This document shows, piece after piece, positions 34,188 to 43,844 of a DNA stretch of 64,000 bases. The first letter of the stretch is position 1; each line of letters starts with the position of its first letter. Source of the DNA: Pseudobutyrivibrio sp. (lineage in GTDB: Bacteria > Bacillota > Clostridia > Lachnospirales > Lachnospiraceae). The stretch covers positions 1 through 64,000 of the forward strand of contig JAFYYR010000004.1 in NCBI GenBank assembly GCA_017557435.1, read 5' to 3'. Below the pieces are notes generated by a model. The model was not told where the DNA came from and searched no databases. It saw only the letters and a list, made by a program, of their open reading frames with translations. Position numbers and translations under genes: made by a program.

Positions 34188-35768
34188 CTATTCTTTATTA
34201 TTTGCTATAACTGCTTCCGCTACTTTCAATCCATCCATTGCAGCAGATGTAATACCACCAGCATAGCCAGCGCCCTCTCCGCAAGGATAAAGTCCGCTAA
34301 TATTTGATTGAAATAGCTCATTACGTTTAATTCTAACTGGTGAGGAAGTTCTACTTTCAACACCAGATAAAATAGAATCTAATCTATCGAACCCTTTTAT
34401 TTTAGTACCAAAGAACCCCATTGCGTCAATAATTGAATCCCTAATTTCCTGAGAAAATATCTCATGTAAAGAACCAAAGTCTCTAAGGCCTTTTGTTACG
34501 CTATCAAAATCACCATAGGAAGAAGAAATCACTCCCGATTTATAGTCCCCAAAAAGCTGCTGAGGAATTTTGCCACCACAGAGTTCAAATGCTTTATTTT
34601 CAATATTTCTCTGATATTCAATACCAGATAGAGGATTTGATTTATCGAATTCTCTCCCTCCAACAGTAACTACAATTGCGCTGTTAGCATTTTTACTATC
34701 ACGCTTTGAGTAACTCATTCCGTTCACAACTAAGCGATTGTCCTCAGAGGATGAATTAACCACATATCCACCTGGGCACATACAAAAGGAATATACACCT
34801 CTGCCATTATCCAGATTGCAAGCTAATTTATATGCAGCAGGCTCTAATTCCTGATATCTAGGACCATACATGGACTGTGAAATAATAGACTGAGGATGCT
34901 CTATTCTAAATCCTACAGCAAAATCCTTAGCCTCCATGTCAAAGCCTAAGTCATAAAGCTTTTTAAAGGTATCTCTAGCGCTATGGCCTATTGCAAGTAC
35001 CACATTGTCGCTAAGGAACTTTTTATCATTAGCTATAACACCCTTAATCTTACTATCTTCAATGAGAAAATCAGTAACCTGGCAATTAAATTGAAACTCT
35101 CCGCCAAGTCGGATTATCTCATTTCGCATATTCTTAATAACTTCTTTTAAAACATCAGTGCCAATATGAGGCTTATAATCATAAAGAATGCTTGAATTTG
35201 CTCCAAATTTCACAAAGGTCTCTAAGACAAATTTATTCCTGCCTATTTTGTCATTAACAAGAGTGTTAAGCTTACCATCTGAAAAAGTACCGGCTCCGCC
35301 CTCACCAAACTGAACATTGGATTTAGTGTCTAAAACACCAGTCTCCCAAAACTTTAGAATATCAAGTGTACGCTCATCCACTTCTTTGCCACGTTCAAAA
35401 ACAATAGGATTCATATTGTTCAGGGCAAAAATATAGGCTGCAAAAAGACCAGCAGGCCCTGCTCCTATAACAATAGGACGAAGTTGTTTATCAAGATTTG
35501 GAATAACATAATCCTTTTTGGTATATGAATTTATATTATTGTCTTTTTTGTTTTTGTCTAAAACTTTTTTCTCTAATTTTCCATTAAGCTCAACAGAAAC
35601 AGAATACACAAAATAAACATCCGGCTTTTTTCTGGCATCAACAGATTTCTTGAGAATAGACCAAGATGCTATATCAGATATAGTAACCCTAAGCTTTTTC
35701 GCTATAGCATTAATTAAATCATCTGAATTATGAGAAATATCAAGTTTTAGTTGATCAACTTTTAACAT
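34188..35768 (-). CDS. FAD-dependent protein (large-form flavoprotein oxidoreductase)
   Basis: This 526-residue flavoprotein belongs to a conserved family with an N-terminal domain (about 1-90, ISHNSDDLINAIAKKLRV) and a Rossmann FAD-binding core starting VIGAGPAGLFAAYIFA (about 100-115). Later segments VQFGEGGAGTFSDGKLN and GLYPCGEGAGYAGGITSAAMDG are family hallmarks. The reaction is unknown. It overlaps the next upstream flavoprotein gene by 14 bases, so the two may be functionally linked. Confidence 0.85.
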   Translation of the reverse strand: MLKVDQLKLDISHNSDDLINAIAKKLRVTISDIASWSILKKSVDARKKPDVYFVYSVSVELNGKLEKKVLDKNKKDNNINSYTKKDYVIPNLDKQLRPIVIGAGPAGLFAAYIFALNNMNPIVFERGKEVDERTLDILKFWETGVLDTKSNVQFGEGGAGTFSDGKLNTLVNDKIGRNKFVLETFVKFGANSSILYDYKPHIGTDVLKEVIKNMRNEIIRLGGEFQFNCQVTDFLIEDSKIKGVIANDKKFLSDNVVLAIGHSARDTFKKLYDLGFDMEAKDFAVGFRIEHPQSIISQSMYGPRYQELEPAAYKLACNLDNGRGVYSFCMCPGGYVVNSSSEDNRLVVNGMSYSKRDSKNANSAIVVTVGGREFDKSNPLSGIEYQRNIENKAFELCGGKIPQQLFGDYKSGVISSSYGDFDSVTKGLRDFGSLHEIFSQEIRDSIIDAMGFFGTKIKGFDRLDSILSGVESRTSSPVRIKRNELFQSNISGLYPCGEGAGYAGGITSAAMDGLKVAEAVIANNKE

Positions 35769-36984
35769 CAGTTTTATACCTTTTTATAATTTCACTTGCT
35801 GCAGTATCAGCAGATGTATAGGCCCATGTGAGATTATAGCCACCGCAAATACCATCCACATCCAGAACCTCTCCTGTAAAGAATAAATCCTTGCAGTTCT
35901 TGGATTCCATAGTGCTTGTATCAATATCCTCTAAAGACACGCCGCCGGCTGTAACTTGAGAGCTATCAAAGCCCTTTGTACCAGTGACATTAATAGAAAA
36001 ATACTTAAAGTTATAAACTAGATTAGCGATATCCTCATCATCTAGCTTTTCAACAACCGTATCATTATAAATCCTAGAATAACTAATAATTATAAATAAT
36101 ATCTTTTCATTACAAAGACCACATAAAGAAGCCTCAACTGTTGCCTTAGGATTTCTTGAAAATCGATTTTTAATCTCTAAATTAAGCTCCTCCTCAGTCA
36201 TATAAGGAGTAAAATCAAGCTTTATCTCAGAAAGTTTTTTATCCAGCTCGTCAAATCCGATAAAACGGCTAATACACATAACTGGATAACCAGAAATGCC
36301 ATCCTTGTTAAACTGAATCTCACCTTCGCATGAATGGTCGCCATAAGTTACATTACCAACAGCTCTAACACCTGCCAACTCCTTAAGACATATATCCTTA
36401 GAAAGAACCCCAACAAGTGAAGGAGCAAGCTTTGTAACATGCATCTTAAATTTCTGAGCCATCTTGTATCCAATTTTAGATGAGCCAAGTGTAGCTGCAG
36501 AAAGACCTCCAGAGGCTACACATACAAATCGCGACTTAATAGACTCTCTATTAGTAGTGACAGTAAAGCTATCTCCCTTTGAAATATCAGTAACCCTGTT
36601 ATCAAGAAGAATTGATACACCAAGGGAATTAACCTCTGATTCAAGTGAATCTCTAACAGTCTTAGCCTGATTAGTAAATGGATAATAATAGCCATCTAAA
36701 TCCTTATCTATTACTCCAATTTCTCTAAGAAAAGCTCTAAGACTTTCATGATTATCCCCAATAAAATCAAGAGAACTCTCACTGTAATAATAGTCACTTC
36801 CCATGCGGCTATTGGTAAAATTACAACGACCATTTCCTGTTGATAAGATTCTTCGGCCCACCACTCTATTTAATTCTACTAAACATACCAAAAGACCTGC
36901 TCTGGCAAGTTTAATTGCCAGAACAAGTCCTGAAAATCCTGCACCAACTATGCAAATGTCATAGATTTTTTCTTCATCTTTCAT
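35755..36984 (-). CDS. HI0933-like flavoprotein (BaiN/RdsA family)
   Basis: This 409-residue FAD-dependent protein is of the HI0933/YhiN family. The FAD site is IVGAGFSGLVLAIKLARAG (11-29); the family segment GNGRCNFTNS follows at about 51-60, and TGEVLDVDGICGGYNLTWAYTSG-like residues near the C-terminus close the fold. Some members are NADH-dependent dehydrogenases or aminoacetone oxidases; the substrate here is not known. It overlaps the following FAD gene and lies 4 bases after the flippase gene. Confidence 0.88.
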   Translation of the reverse strand: MKDEEKIYDICIVGAGFSGLVLAIKLARAGLLVCLVELNRVVGRRILSTGNGRCNFTNSRMGSDYYYSESSLDFIGDNHESLRAFLREIGVIDKDLDGYYYPFTNQAKTVRDSLESEVNSLGVSILLDNRVTDISKGDSFTVTTNRESIKSRFVCVASGGLSAATLGSSKIGYKMAQKFKMHVTKLAPSLVGVLSKDICLKELAGVRAVGNVTYGDHSCEGEIQFNKDGISGYPVMCISRFIGFDELDKKLSEIKLDFTPYMTEEELNLEIKNRFSRNPKATVEASLCGLCNEKILFIIISYSRIYNDTVVEKLDDEDIANLVYNFKYFSINVTGTKGFDSSQVTAGGVSLEDIDTSTMESKNCKDLFFTGEVLDVDGICGGYNLTWAYTSADTAASEIIKRYKTDVKS

Positions 36985-36988
36985 TAGA

Positions 36989-38671
36989 CTACCTCAACAA
37001 ATGTAAGCTATAAGCAATATTGCATAATCTAGCTCCTCCTGGGAACTTAAGTAATGTCTCTTCATCAATTGCTCTAAAGAAGAATAATGCAAAGAAATAA
37101 ACGATAGCACCAATAAATATAGATATTAAACATGCAATCGCATTAGCAACTCTCACTGACATAGCAAGCATAAGTATTGCATCAAGCATTTTATACATAA
37201 GCAAAACTACAACGCCCATTACAGCTGCTGCCTCAAAAGGTGCTAATACCACTCTCTTAACATCAATATATACTCCAGAATATCTAAGTACTGCAGACTG
37301 ATTTAAGAAGCACATAAGTAAAGCATAAAACGCATTAGCAATAACTACAGCGTAGATATTCAAATTAAATATAAACATCAACGCAACTAACACGACCACA
37401 TGGGCCACAAGTGCTATAAGGGCATTTTTTACGGGAATAATCATTCTATCAATGCCCTGTAATATTGCATTAGACAGTGTAGATAATGAATAAAATACAA
37501 TTGAACACCCACCTATAACAAACATCATAGATGCAGTAGACGATGTATCATTAAATAATAGTTGTAAAATAGGACCTGCAAGAACCATCATGCCAATTGC
37601 ACAAGGGAAGGCAACAATCATTACAAAACGATTGCCCATATTTACTTGATTTCTTACAAGATTTTTATCTCCAGAATTAAATGCAGCAGTAAGACTAGGC
37701 ACAATTGATGCTGCCATAGCAGATGATATTGCAAGAGGAACATTAATCAATACCTTGTATTTTCCTGCAAAAATACCAAACAAAACCTTGACTTGCTTAG
37801 CATCAAAACCCTGGAACAATGCAATATTTTTAAATATACCCTGATCTAAAACAGAACTAATATTGTAAACCGTTGTACTAAGAAGTACAGGGATTATTGT
37901 CATAATTAAAATAGCAAAAATATCAAAGTAACTCTCTGATTGTCTATGCCTGTCTCTCTTAACCATTTTCTTTAGAAGCTTACTAAAAGCGTAGAAAATG
38001 AATAGCATAAATAATAAAGCAAAAAATGCTCCTGTAGATGTACCTAAAGTACCACCTGCCGCACCAAAAGCTGCAGCATAGTCATCTACATCTCCAAGAA
38101 CTCCACCTACCTTTTTACCGTAGGAAAATAGAGCCTTAGCAGCAACAACAGATACGATTGCATTTACAATCTGCTCTCCTATCTGGGAAATAGCACTTGG
38201 AATCATGGTACCAAGTCCTTGGAAAAAACCTCTTAATACACCAAGAATAGCTACTACAAAAAGTGTAGGAGCCAAAACTTTAAGACCTATTGCCGCAAGA
38301 GGAGTCTTAAGAATTACACCGGTAAAAAACTCTGCGCCAAAATATACAACCCCGGCTGCTAAACCTCCACTAATAAACGCAAAAATAAGGGCGCCGTGCA
38401 ACACTCTAGTTGCGTCCTTAACGTGCCCTTTAGCAATTCTAGCAGATACCAACTTAGATACTGCCAGCGGTATACTGTAGGATGAAATTAGTAATATTAT
38501 ATTATAAATTTCATAGGCGGCTGCATAGTAATCATTTCCTGTATCTCCAATAGTATCCGTAAGTGGGACTCTATATAAAAGTCCCACTATACGGCTAATT
38601 ATTGAAGCCATGGCAAGGATGGAACCTTGCATAATAAAACTCGCATCGCCATGTTTACTTCTTTTTGCCAT
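36989..38671 (-). CDS. MOP-superfamily flippase (SpoVB/MurJ-like)
   Basis: This 560-residue protein has about 14 hydrophobic segments. It begins with a short basic tail and GSILAMASIISRIVGLLYRVPLTD, the pattern of the polysaccharide/lipid II flippase branch (SpoVB, YtgP, MurJ). In a window so full of wall genes a lipid-linked precursor flippase is the likely role, and it may be the cell's YtgP/Amj-type lipid II flippase. It lies 5 bases after the DUF3048 lipoprotein gene. Confidence 0.87.
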   Translation of the reverse strand: MAKRSKHGDASFIMQGSILAMASIISRIVGLLYRVPLTDTIGDTGNDYYAAAYEIYNIILLISSYSIPLAVSKLVSARIAKGHVKDATRVLHGALIFAFISGGLAAGVVYFGAEFFTGVILKTPLAAIGLKVLAPTLFVVAILGVLRGFFQGLGTMIPSAISQIGEQIVNAIVSVVAAKALFSYGKKVGGVLGDVDDYAAAFGAAGGTLGTSTGAFFALLFMLFIFYAFSKLLKKMVKRDRHRQSESYFDIFAILIMTIIPVLLSTTVYNISSVLDQGIFKNIALFQGFDAKQVKVLFGIFAGKYKVLINVPLAISSAMAASIVPSLTAAFNSGDKNLVRNQVNMGNRFVMIVAFPCAIGMMVLAGPILQLLFNDTSSTASMMFVIGGCSIVFYSLSTLSNAILQGIDRMIIPVKNALIALVAHVVVLVALMFIFNLNIYAVVIANAFYALLMCFLNQSAVLRYSGVYIDVKRVVLAPFEAAAVMGVVVLLMYKMLDAILMLAMSVRVANAIACLISIFIGAIVYFFALFFFRAIDEETLLKFPGGARLCNIAYSLHLLR

Positions 38672-38676
38672 GAGTA

Positions 38677-39822
38677 TTATTTTGCCTTGCTAAAATCTGA
38701 TTTCTTTGCGTAGAACTGGTTGTCTTTTCTGAAATCGCCCTCGCCACTAGCCTGACATGCCTGAATCCATGTCTGACCAACATTGAGCTGAATCTCCTCA
38801 TTTGTGTCTGCATAGTAATAATGAGTAACTTCTGTATCAGCATCCTTTGACCAGACGATATCTACCATCTTACCATTTGTGATGTACTTACCTGTACCTG
38901 TGTTAAATGAAAGTAAATAACCTAAGTACTGTGAACCCTGATATGTAAACCATGCAACATCCTGAAGGATAATATTCTTAGCAGTAAGCTGATTGCCTGA
39001 GATTGCATCTACCTGAGGCTGATTGAACTCATATCTGTAATATAATCCATCATCCTCATTGTAAATCCAATATGGCTTGTTTGTGTAATAGTAAAGCTGA
39101 AGAGCCTGACAATCTTCACCATTCTCTAAATTGTTGCCATCTGGAGCAAACTTAAAGTGTGGCTCGTAATCTGAAGGAAGTGTCTGGTCATAGCTGCGCT
39201 TTTCAATACCAATATCGATACCCTCTGAATTAGTGTAGAGTGTATGCTCTGATTTACCTGTTCTATATGCAGCTGCCTTTCCCTTAGAGCCCTCAAGTGT
39301 AAGAGCATTAAGGTTGTCTACAAGATTCTTATCATCGATAAGCTCAAATGCTGCTGGGTTACCACCTGCATGCATGTAAATTGCATCGTACTCACTAGCA
39401 AAATATACGAAATAAGGTCTTGAGCTTCGAATATTACCAATCTGATCTAATCCAGAATAATCATCAAAAACAGCCATCATACGTGTAATGCCGCCTTCAA
39501 CAACGCACTCATAGATTACACCAGCATTCTCAATACCATACTGTGGTAAACATGCCTTTGTATTCTCAATCATAACTGCAACTGGGCGCTGTCTTCCATA
39601 AGAAGGATCAACCCATTCGCCAGTAAGATAACTTCTTACACGTCCGTCTTCTGATGTCTGCTCCCAAAATGCAACAGAATCATCCACAGCCTCTATACCC
39701 TCCTGGTCGTCAACAGTAGCCTGATTATTTTCTGTTGCTTCTTCGTCCTTCTTTCCGCAAGCAATAAGTGATGAAAGAGCCAAAGAAAATACAAGCATTG
39801 ATGATACTATTTTTTTCTTCAT
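38677..39822 (-). CDS. DUF3048 (YerB-like) lipoprotein
   Basis: The 381-residue product has a lipoprotein signal (LALSSLIAC, Cys22) and an acidic linker, then a DUF3048 domain with RPVAVMIENTKACLPQYG, EGGITRMMAVF and IGNIRSSRPYFVYFASEYDAIYMHAGG. The role of YerB-like proteins is not known. It stands between ybeY and the flippase gene, so an envelope role is plausible. Confidence 0.9.
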   Translation of the reverse strand: MKKKIVSSMLVFSLALSSLIACGKKDEEATENNQATVDDQEGIEAVDDSVAFWEQTSEDGRVRSYLTGEWVDPSYGRQRPVAVMIENTKACLPQYGIENAGVIYECVVEGGITRMMAVFDDYSGLDQIGNIRSSRPYFVYFASEYDAIYMHAGGNPAAFELIDDKNLVDNLNALTLEGSKGKAAAYRTGKSEHTLYTNSEGIDIGIEKRSYDQTLPSDYEPHFKFAPDGNNLENGEDCQALQLYYYTNKPYWIYNEDDGLYYRYEFNQPQVDAISGNQLTAKNIILQDVAWFTYQGSQYLGYLLSFNTGTGKYITNGKMVDIVWSKDADTEVTHYYYADTNEEIQLNVGQTWIQACQASGEGDFRKDNQFYAKKSDFSKAK

Positions 39823-39843
39823 ACTTTTAGTCTCTCCTTTTCG

Positions 39844-40341
39844 TTAATCTCGAGATATGCCTAGTGTATCTAGAATCTCTCTTTGTTTTTCTTCCATGAC
39901 AGCGGCTTCTTCCTCTGTCATATGGTCAAACCCAAATAAATGTAACATACTATGGGCTATGAGAAAAGCGTATTCCCGCAGGACAGAATGGCCATATTCT
40001 GCGGCCTGTGAATATATTCTTTCTTTACAAAGAACAATATCCCCAAGAATAACTTCTCCAGATTCAGGATTAAATAAATCCTCATCAGCCTCTATTTTAT
40101 CAAATTTCCCTGCAGATTCATACTCTACCATTGGAAAAGATAAAACATCTGTGGCTGAATCTATGTCACGGAACTCTTTATTAATGGATTGAATTCCGTC
40201 GGCATCAGTAATTGTAAGGCTTATCTCCGCCTCAAATGGAAACTTAAGTAAATCCATTGAAGTGTTAATAACCTTTTTAGCTACATCCTCATAATCAAAA
40301 TCAAATTCTGCATCTACTTCATTTTCAATCAAGATTGTCAT
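39844..40341 (-). CDS. ybeY: Endoribonuclease YbeY
   Basis: YbeY (165 residues) is a metal-dependent RNase for 16S rRNA maturation and ribosome quality control. The zinc site is H-x3-H-x5-H in HSMLHLFGFDH. RDIDSATDVLSFPM is the conserved strand and loop that precede it. It overlaps the PgpH-like gene by 17 bases. Order phoH-pgpH-ybeY is standard in Firmicutes, though dgkA and cdd, often next, are absent here. Confidence 0.95.
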   Translation of the reverse strand: MTILIENEVDAEFDFDYEDVAKKVINTSMDLLKFPFEAEISLTITDADGIQSINKEFRDIDSATDVLSFPMVEYESAGKFDKIEADEDLFNPESGEVILGDIVLCKERIYSQAAEYGHSVLREYAFLIAHSMLHLFGFDHMTEEEAAVMEEKQREILDTLGISRD

Positions 40342-41530
40342 TTAAAATATCCTCGTTAGCTAATATTTCTCTAATAGTAAGGAACTGATTCATGGTAAGA
40401 CCAGAGTTATCGTATATGCCCTTTTGTGAAAGCTCATTAATAGTCTGGTAAATAACCATGTTCTGATTCCATGAACTGCTCATAGAATCGGAATCAAACA
40501 GCTCAACTTTTGTAACTACCGCATCCACCATATGAACAATGGCTGATTCCTTTGTACTAGGTAAAAATACAATACCTCCATATTCTGCAAGTATTTGTAT
40601 TAAATCTCCTGGGAAACAATAGTCATTAGCAAGCTTTATTGCATTATCAATAACCGGCTCCCCTTCTAATTTACCAAGTCTATAGTAGAAACCTCCGCAA
40701 GCAGCCAACTGGCTGTTAGCATTGATTGCGGAAGCACATTTTCTGCAGAGATTAGAAACTCTAAGAGCATGCTTATACTCGATATAAGAGAACTTTCTAA
40801 TGTCCTGACAAAGAGAATAGTCTGGACTTAAGAACTCCTCGTATGAATCTATTTGCGATTCCGCAACAAACCTATTAAGCAAAGGAACAATAAGAACTGT
40901 TATGACAGCAGCAATAAGACCATCAAATATGCCATAAATAAAGTCTGTCATTCTTAGTTCCAAAAAGTTAAAGTAAAAAAAGATAATTGATATTAGCGTT
41001 GTTAAAGCAAATATCAAAACAATTGAATATAGCTTATATATATTCTCTTCTCTTTTTATAAAATTGGATAATATGGAACCAAATAATACAAGCGTTACAT
41101 AGCAAAGAACTATATAAAGGCTATAATCACAGCAAAGTGAAAGAATAACAACAAAATACGTGCTTAAAACATTGGCCATACCATCATCAAAAACACAACC
41201 AGAAATAAGCGGGATTACTATAAGTGGCGCAAAGAAATCTGGTGCAAAAAAAGCACACAAGAATACAATAACCCAATCAATAAAAAGCACCGCAGTAATC
41301 TTGCCATAGGTAATGTAATTAAATTCAGGCAGACACCCCTTTAATCTCCTATCTGCTAGTAAAAGCATAAATAAAAGAAAGAAACAAATATTAATGGCAG
41401 CAAGGCAAATATATTTATCAACCAATACACTTGAAAAAATACAAAGAAGCGTATTAGCTATAATAAATATCATTGTCATGCCAAGGGAATATCCTAGTCT
41501 TTTAGCGGAGAATCTGTTAGTATATTTCAT
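40325..41530 (-). CDS. PgpH-like membrane protein with degenerate HD domain
   Basis: By position (phoH to ybeY) and by its 7TM plus C-terminal HD-like layout, this 401-residue protein corresponds to PgpH (YqfF), a c-di-AMP phosphodiesterase of about 700 residues. It lacks the large N-terminal extracellular domain. The HD region aligns well (HALRVSNLCRKCASAINANSQLAACGG), keeping the first His254, but the metal-binding HD of YYHDIGK is replaced by Arg-Leu (YYRLGK, 282-287), and the later HH and His residues are missing. It is probably not an active phosphodiesterase. Start and stop overlap both neighbours. Confidence 0.8.
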   Translation of the reverse strand: MKYTNRFSAKRLGYSLGMTMIFIIANTLLCIFSSVLVDKYICLAAINICFFLLFMLLLADRRLKGCLPEFNYITYGKITAVLFIDWVIVFLCAFFAPDFFAPLIVIPLISGCVFDDGMANVLSTYFVVILSLCCDYSLYIVLCYVTLVLFGSILSNFIKREENIYKLYSIVLIFALTTLISIIFFYFNFLELRMTDFIYGIFDGLIAAVITVLIVPLLNRFVAESQIDSYEEFLSPDYSLCQDIRKFSYIEYKHALRVSNLCRKCASAINANSQLAACGGFYYRLGKLEGEPVIDNAIKLANDYCFPGDLIQILAEYGGIVFLPSTKESAIVHMVDAVVTKVELFDSDSMSSSWNQNMVIYQTINELSQKGIYDNSGLTMNQFLTIREILANEDILNDNLD

Positions 41531-42516
41531 TTTTTGGCCCTTCTCGTTTTGTTTTCAGCCTTTTTCTCATATACCTCGTAGGCATTTACAATTTTCTGTA
41601 CAAGTGGATGTCTAACAACGTCCTTAGAGTCTAAGGTGCATACCTTAATATCCTCAATATTTTTAAGAATCTTCATGGCATCATCAAGACCAGACTTTTG
41701 ACCATTAGGTAAATCCTTTTGCGTCTGATCACCAGTAATAACAGCCTTAGAGCCAAATCCGATTCTTGTTAAGAACATCTTCATCTGAGCTGGTGTGGTA
41801 TTCTGTGCCTCATCCAAAATGATAAAGGCATTATCCAAAGTACGACCTCTCATATAAGCAAGAGGTGCCACCTCAATAAGCCCCTTTTCCATATTGCGCT
41901 GGAAAGCCTCAGCCCCCATAATCTGATATAAAGCATCATAAAGAGGTCTAAGATATGGATCTACCTTACTCTGCAAATCTCCCGGAAGGAAACCAAGCTT
42001 CTCACCTGCCTCAATAGCTGGACGAGTAAGGATGATTCGTGATACCTCTTCATTTTTAAAAGCCGTAATAGCCTTAGCCATAGCAAGATAAGTCTTACCA
42101 GTACCGGCAGGACCAACGCCAAATACAATCATGTTATTAGTGATTGCATCAACATATTTCTTTTGTCCTAGTGTCTTAGGAGCTACAGGCTTGCCACTTG
42201 TAGTATGACAAATAATCTCGCCTCTAGCCTCAGAAACATCATGATTTTCAAGTTTTTCCTGTTCTATTGACATAGCGTAATTTACATCCTGTATTGTAAT
42301 AATATTTCCAGCTTTAGATAATTCTAAAAGCTCATCAACAATTATATTGGCATGTTCAACATGCTCTTTGTCTCCAGTCAGCATGATATTGTCATCTCTT
42401 AAGATAAAGGAGATATTCATCCCCTTTTCTATAGCCTTAATATTCTTATCAAAATGACCAAATATATTGTCTATGTGCTCAGCTGGAATACTTATATTTA
42501 AAGAAAAATCACTCAT
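41527..42516 (-). CDS. phoH: PhoH-family ATPase
   Basis: This 329-residue PhoH/YbeZ protein is a P-loop ATPase with links to RNA handling and YbeY. Walker A is GPAGTGKTYLA (near 135-145) and Walker B is AFIILDEAQNT. An N-terminal KH-like or RNA-binding stretch is likely (1-110). The stop overlaps the PgpH-like start (ATGA), and it begins 2 bases after the nucleoside phosphorylase gene. Confidence 0.94.
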   Translation of the reverse strand: MSDFSLNISIPAEHIDNIFGHFDKNIKAIEKGMNISFILRDDNIMLTGDKEHVEHANIIVDELLELSKAGNIITIQDVNYAMSIEQEKLENHDVSEARGEIICHTTSGKPVAPKTLGQKKYVDAITNNMIVFGVGPAGTGKTYLAMAKAITAFKNEEVSRIILTRPAIEAGEKLGFLPGDLQSKVDPYLRPLYDALYQIMGAEAFQRNMEKGLIEVAPLAYMRGRTLDNAFIILDEAQNTTPAQMKMFLTRIGFGSKAVITGDQTQKDLPNGQKSGLDDAMKILKNIEDIKVCTLDSKDVVRHPLVQKIVNAYEVYEKKAENKTRRAKK

Positions 42517-42518
42517 AT

Positions 42519-43823
42519 CTATTCAACAATATCAATAATCAGTTTCATGTGGTCGCATTTATCAGGTGAAATAACAGTAGCACCTAAAATCATATCCTGG
42601 GCATGTTTAGCCTTGTTCTCGTCATTAGCATGAATATAACAGATAGGCTCTCCTGCCTTAACTGAATCTCCTACCTTTTTATTTAAAACAATACCTACAG
42701 ACATATCAATTACATCATCAAAAGTCTCACGACCGCCACCTAATGACATAGATGCAAGGCCAAAAGTCTCAGCCTTAAGAGCGTGAACATAACCGTCTAT
42801 ATCTGCATTAACAGGGATTATATATTTAGCTGGTGCAAATTTGTTAATGTCCTTAGCATATGTGGCGTCACCACCCTGAGCCTGAATAAACTCAACAAAT
42901 TTATCATATGCACTGCCATTTCTAACAGCCTCTTCCATAAGGCTTCTAGCCTTAGCTTTGTCAGTTTCAATACCAGAAAAGACAATCATCTGAGAACCGA
43001 GAGCATAAACAACCTCCATCAAATCCTCTGGCCCATTACCCTTAAGAGCTTCAATGGCCTCAATAACCTCCAGATTATTACCAATTGCATATCCAAGAGG
43101 CTCATCCATATTAGTAAGGTAAGCTGCGATTTTCTTGTCTGCGCGCTTGCCGATATCAACCATAGATTTTGCAAGCTCAAGAGCATTCTCTTTATTTTTC
43201 ATGAATGCACCATCACCAACTGTAACATCAAGGACAATAGCGTCTGTTCCTGCAGCAAGCTTTTTAGACATGATAGAACCTGTAATAAGAGAAATCTCAT
43301 CTACAGTGGCTGTAACATCACGAAGTGCATAAAGCTTTTTATCTGCTGGGGCCAAATTCTTAGACTGGCCTGTAACAGCTATTTTTATTGAGTTAACCTG
43401 GTTGATAAACTCATCCTCAGATAAGGCTGCATTAAATCCAGGAAATGCCTCTAACTTGTCGATAGTACCACCTGTGTGGCCAAGACCTCTTCCTGACATC
43501 TTAGCAACAGGAACACCAATTGAAGCGATAATAGGACCAAGTACAAGTGTAACTTTATCTCCTACGCCACCTGTTGAATGCTTGTCAATCTTAACACCGT
43601 CAATGGATGATAAATCCAAAATATCTCCAGAATCACGCATAGCCATAGTAAGGTCGTATCGCTCCCGGACATTCATGCCATTAAAGCAAATTGCCATAAG
43701 AAGAGCTGATATCTGGTAATCAGGAATATCGCCTCTAGTGTAGCCGTCAATAATGTCCTTTATCTCTTCTGTAGAAAGCTCTTGACCTAGCTTTTTCTTT
43801 TCAATCAAATCATACATTCTCAT
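42519..43823 (-). CDS. pdp: Pyrimidine-nucleoside phosphorylase
   Basis: This 434-residue enzyme splits uridine, thymidine and deoxyuridine with phosphate, in pyrimidine salvage. The family signature KIDKHSTGGVGDKVTL (phosphate site) is followed by SGRGLGHTGGTIDKLEAFPGF. The C-terminal alpha/beta domain ends normally. It lies between rlmH and phoH in a tight row. A deoA-type thymidine phosphorylase is the alternative name; specificity is not readable from sequence alone. Confidence 0.94.
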   Translation of the reverse strand: MRMYDLIEKKKLGQELSTEEIKDIIDGYTRGDIPDYQISALLMAICFNGMNVRERYDLTMAMRDSGDILDLSSIDGVKIDKHSTGGVGDKVTLVLGPIIASIGVPVAKMSGRGLGHTGGTIDKLEAFPGFNAALSEDEFINQVNSIKIAVTGQSKNLAPADKKLYALRDVTATVDEISLITGSIMSKKLAAGTDAIVLDVTVGDGAFMKNKENALELAKSMVDIGKRADKKIAAYLTNMDEPLGYAIGNNLEVIEAIEALKGNGPEDLMEVVYALGSQMIVFSGIETDKAKARSLMEEAVRNGSAYDKFVEFIQAQGGDATYAKDINKFAPAKYIIPVNADIDGYVHALKAETFGLASMSLGGGRETFDDVIDMSVGIVLNKKVGDSVKAGEPICYIHANDENKAKHAQDMILGATVISPDKCDHMKLIIDIVE

Positions 43824-43844
43824 GATTTATACCCCCGAGAGTAA

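Noticed and set aside
42783-43391. 202-residue plus-strand frame opposite the nucleoside phosphorylase gene
   Set aside because: Composition is unlike a protein of this genome (rich in Cys, Asn, Ile and Ser), it has no ribosome site, and it mirrors a well-conserved gene.
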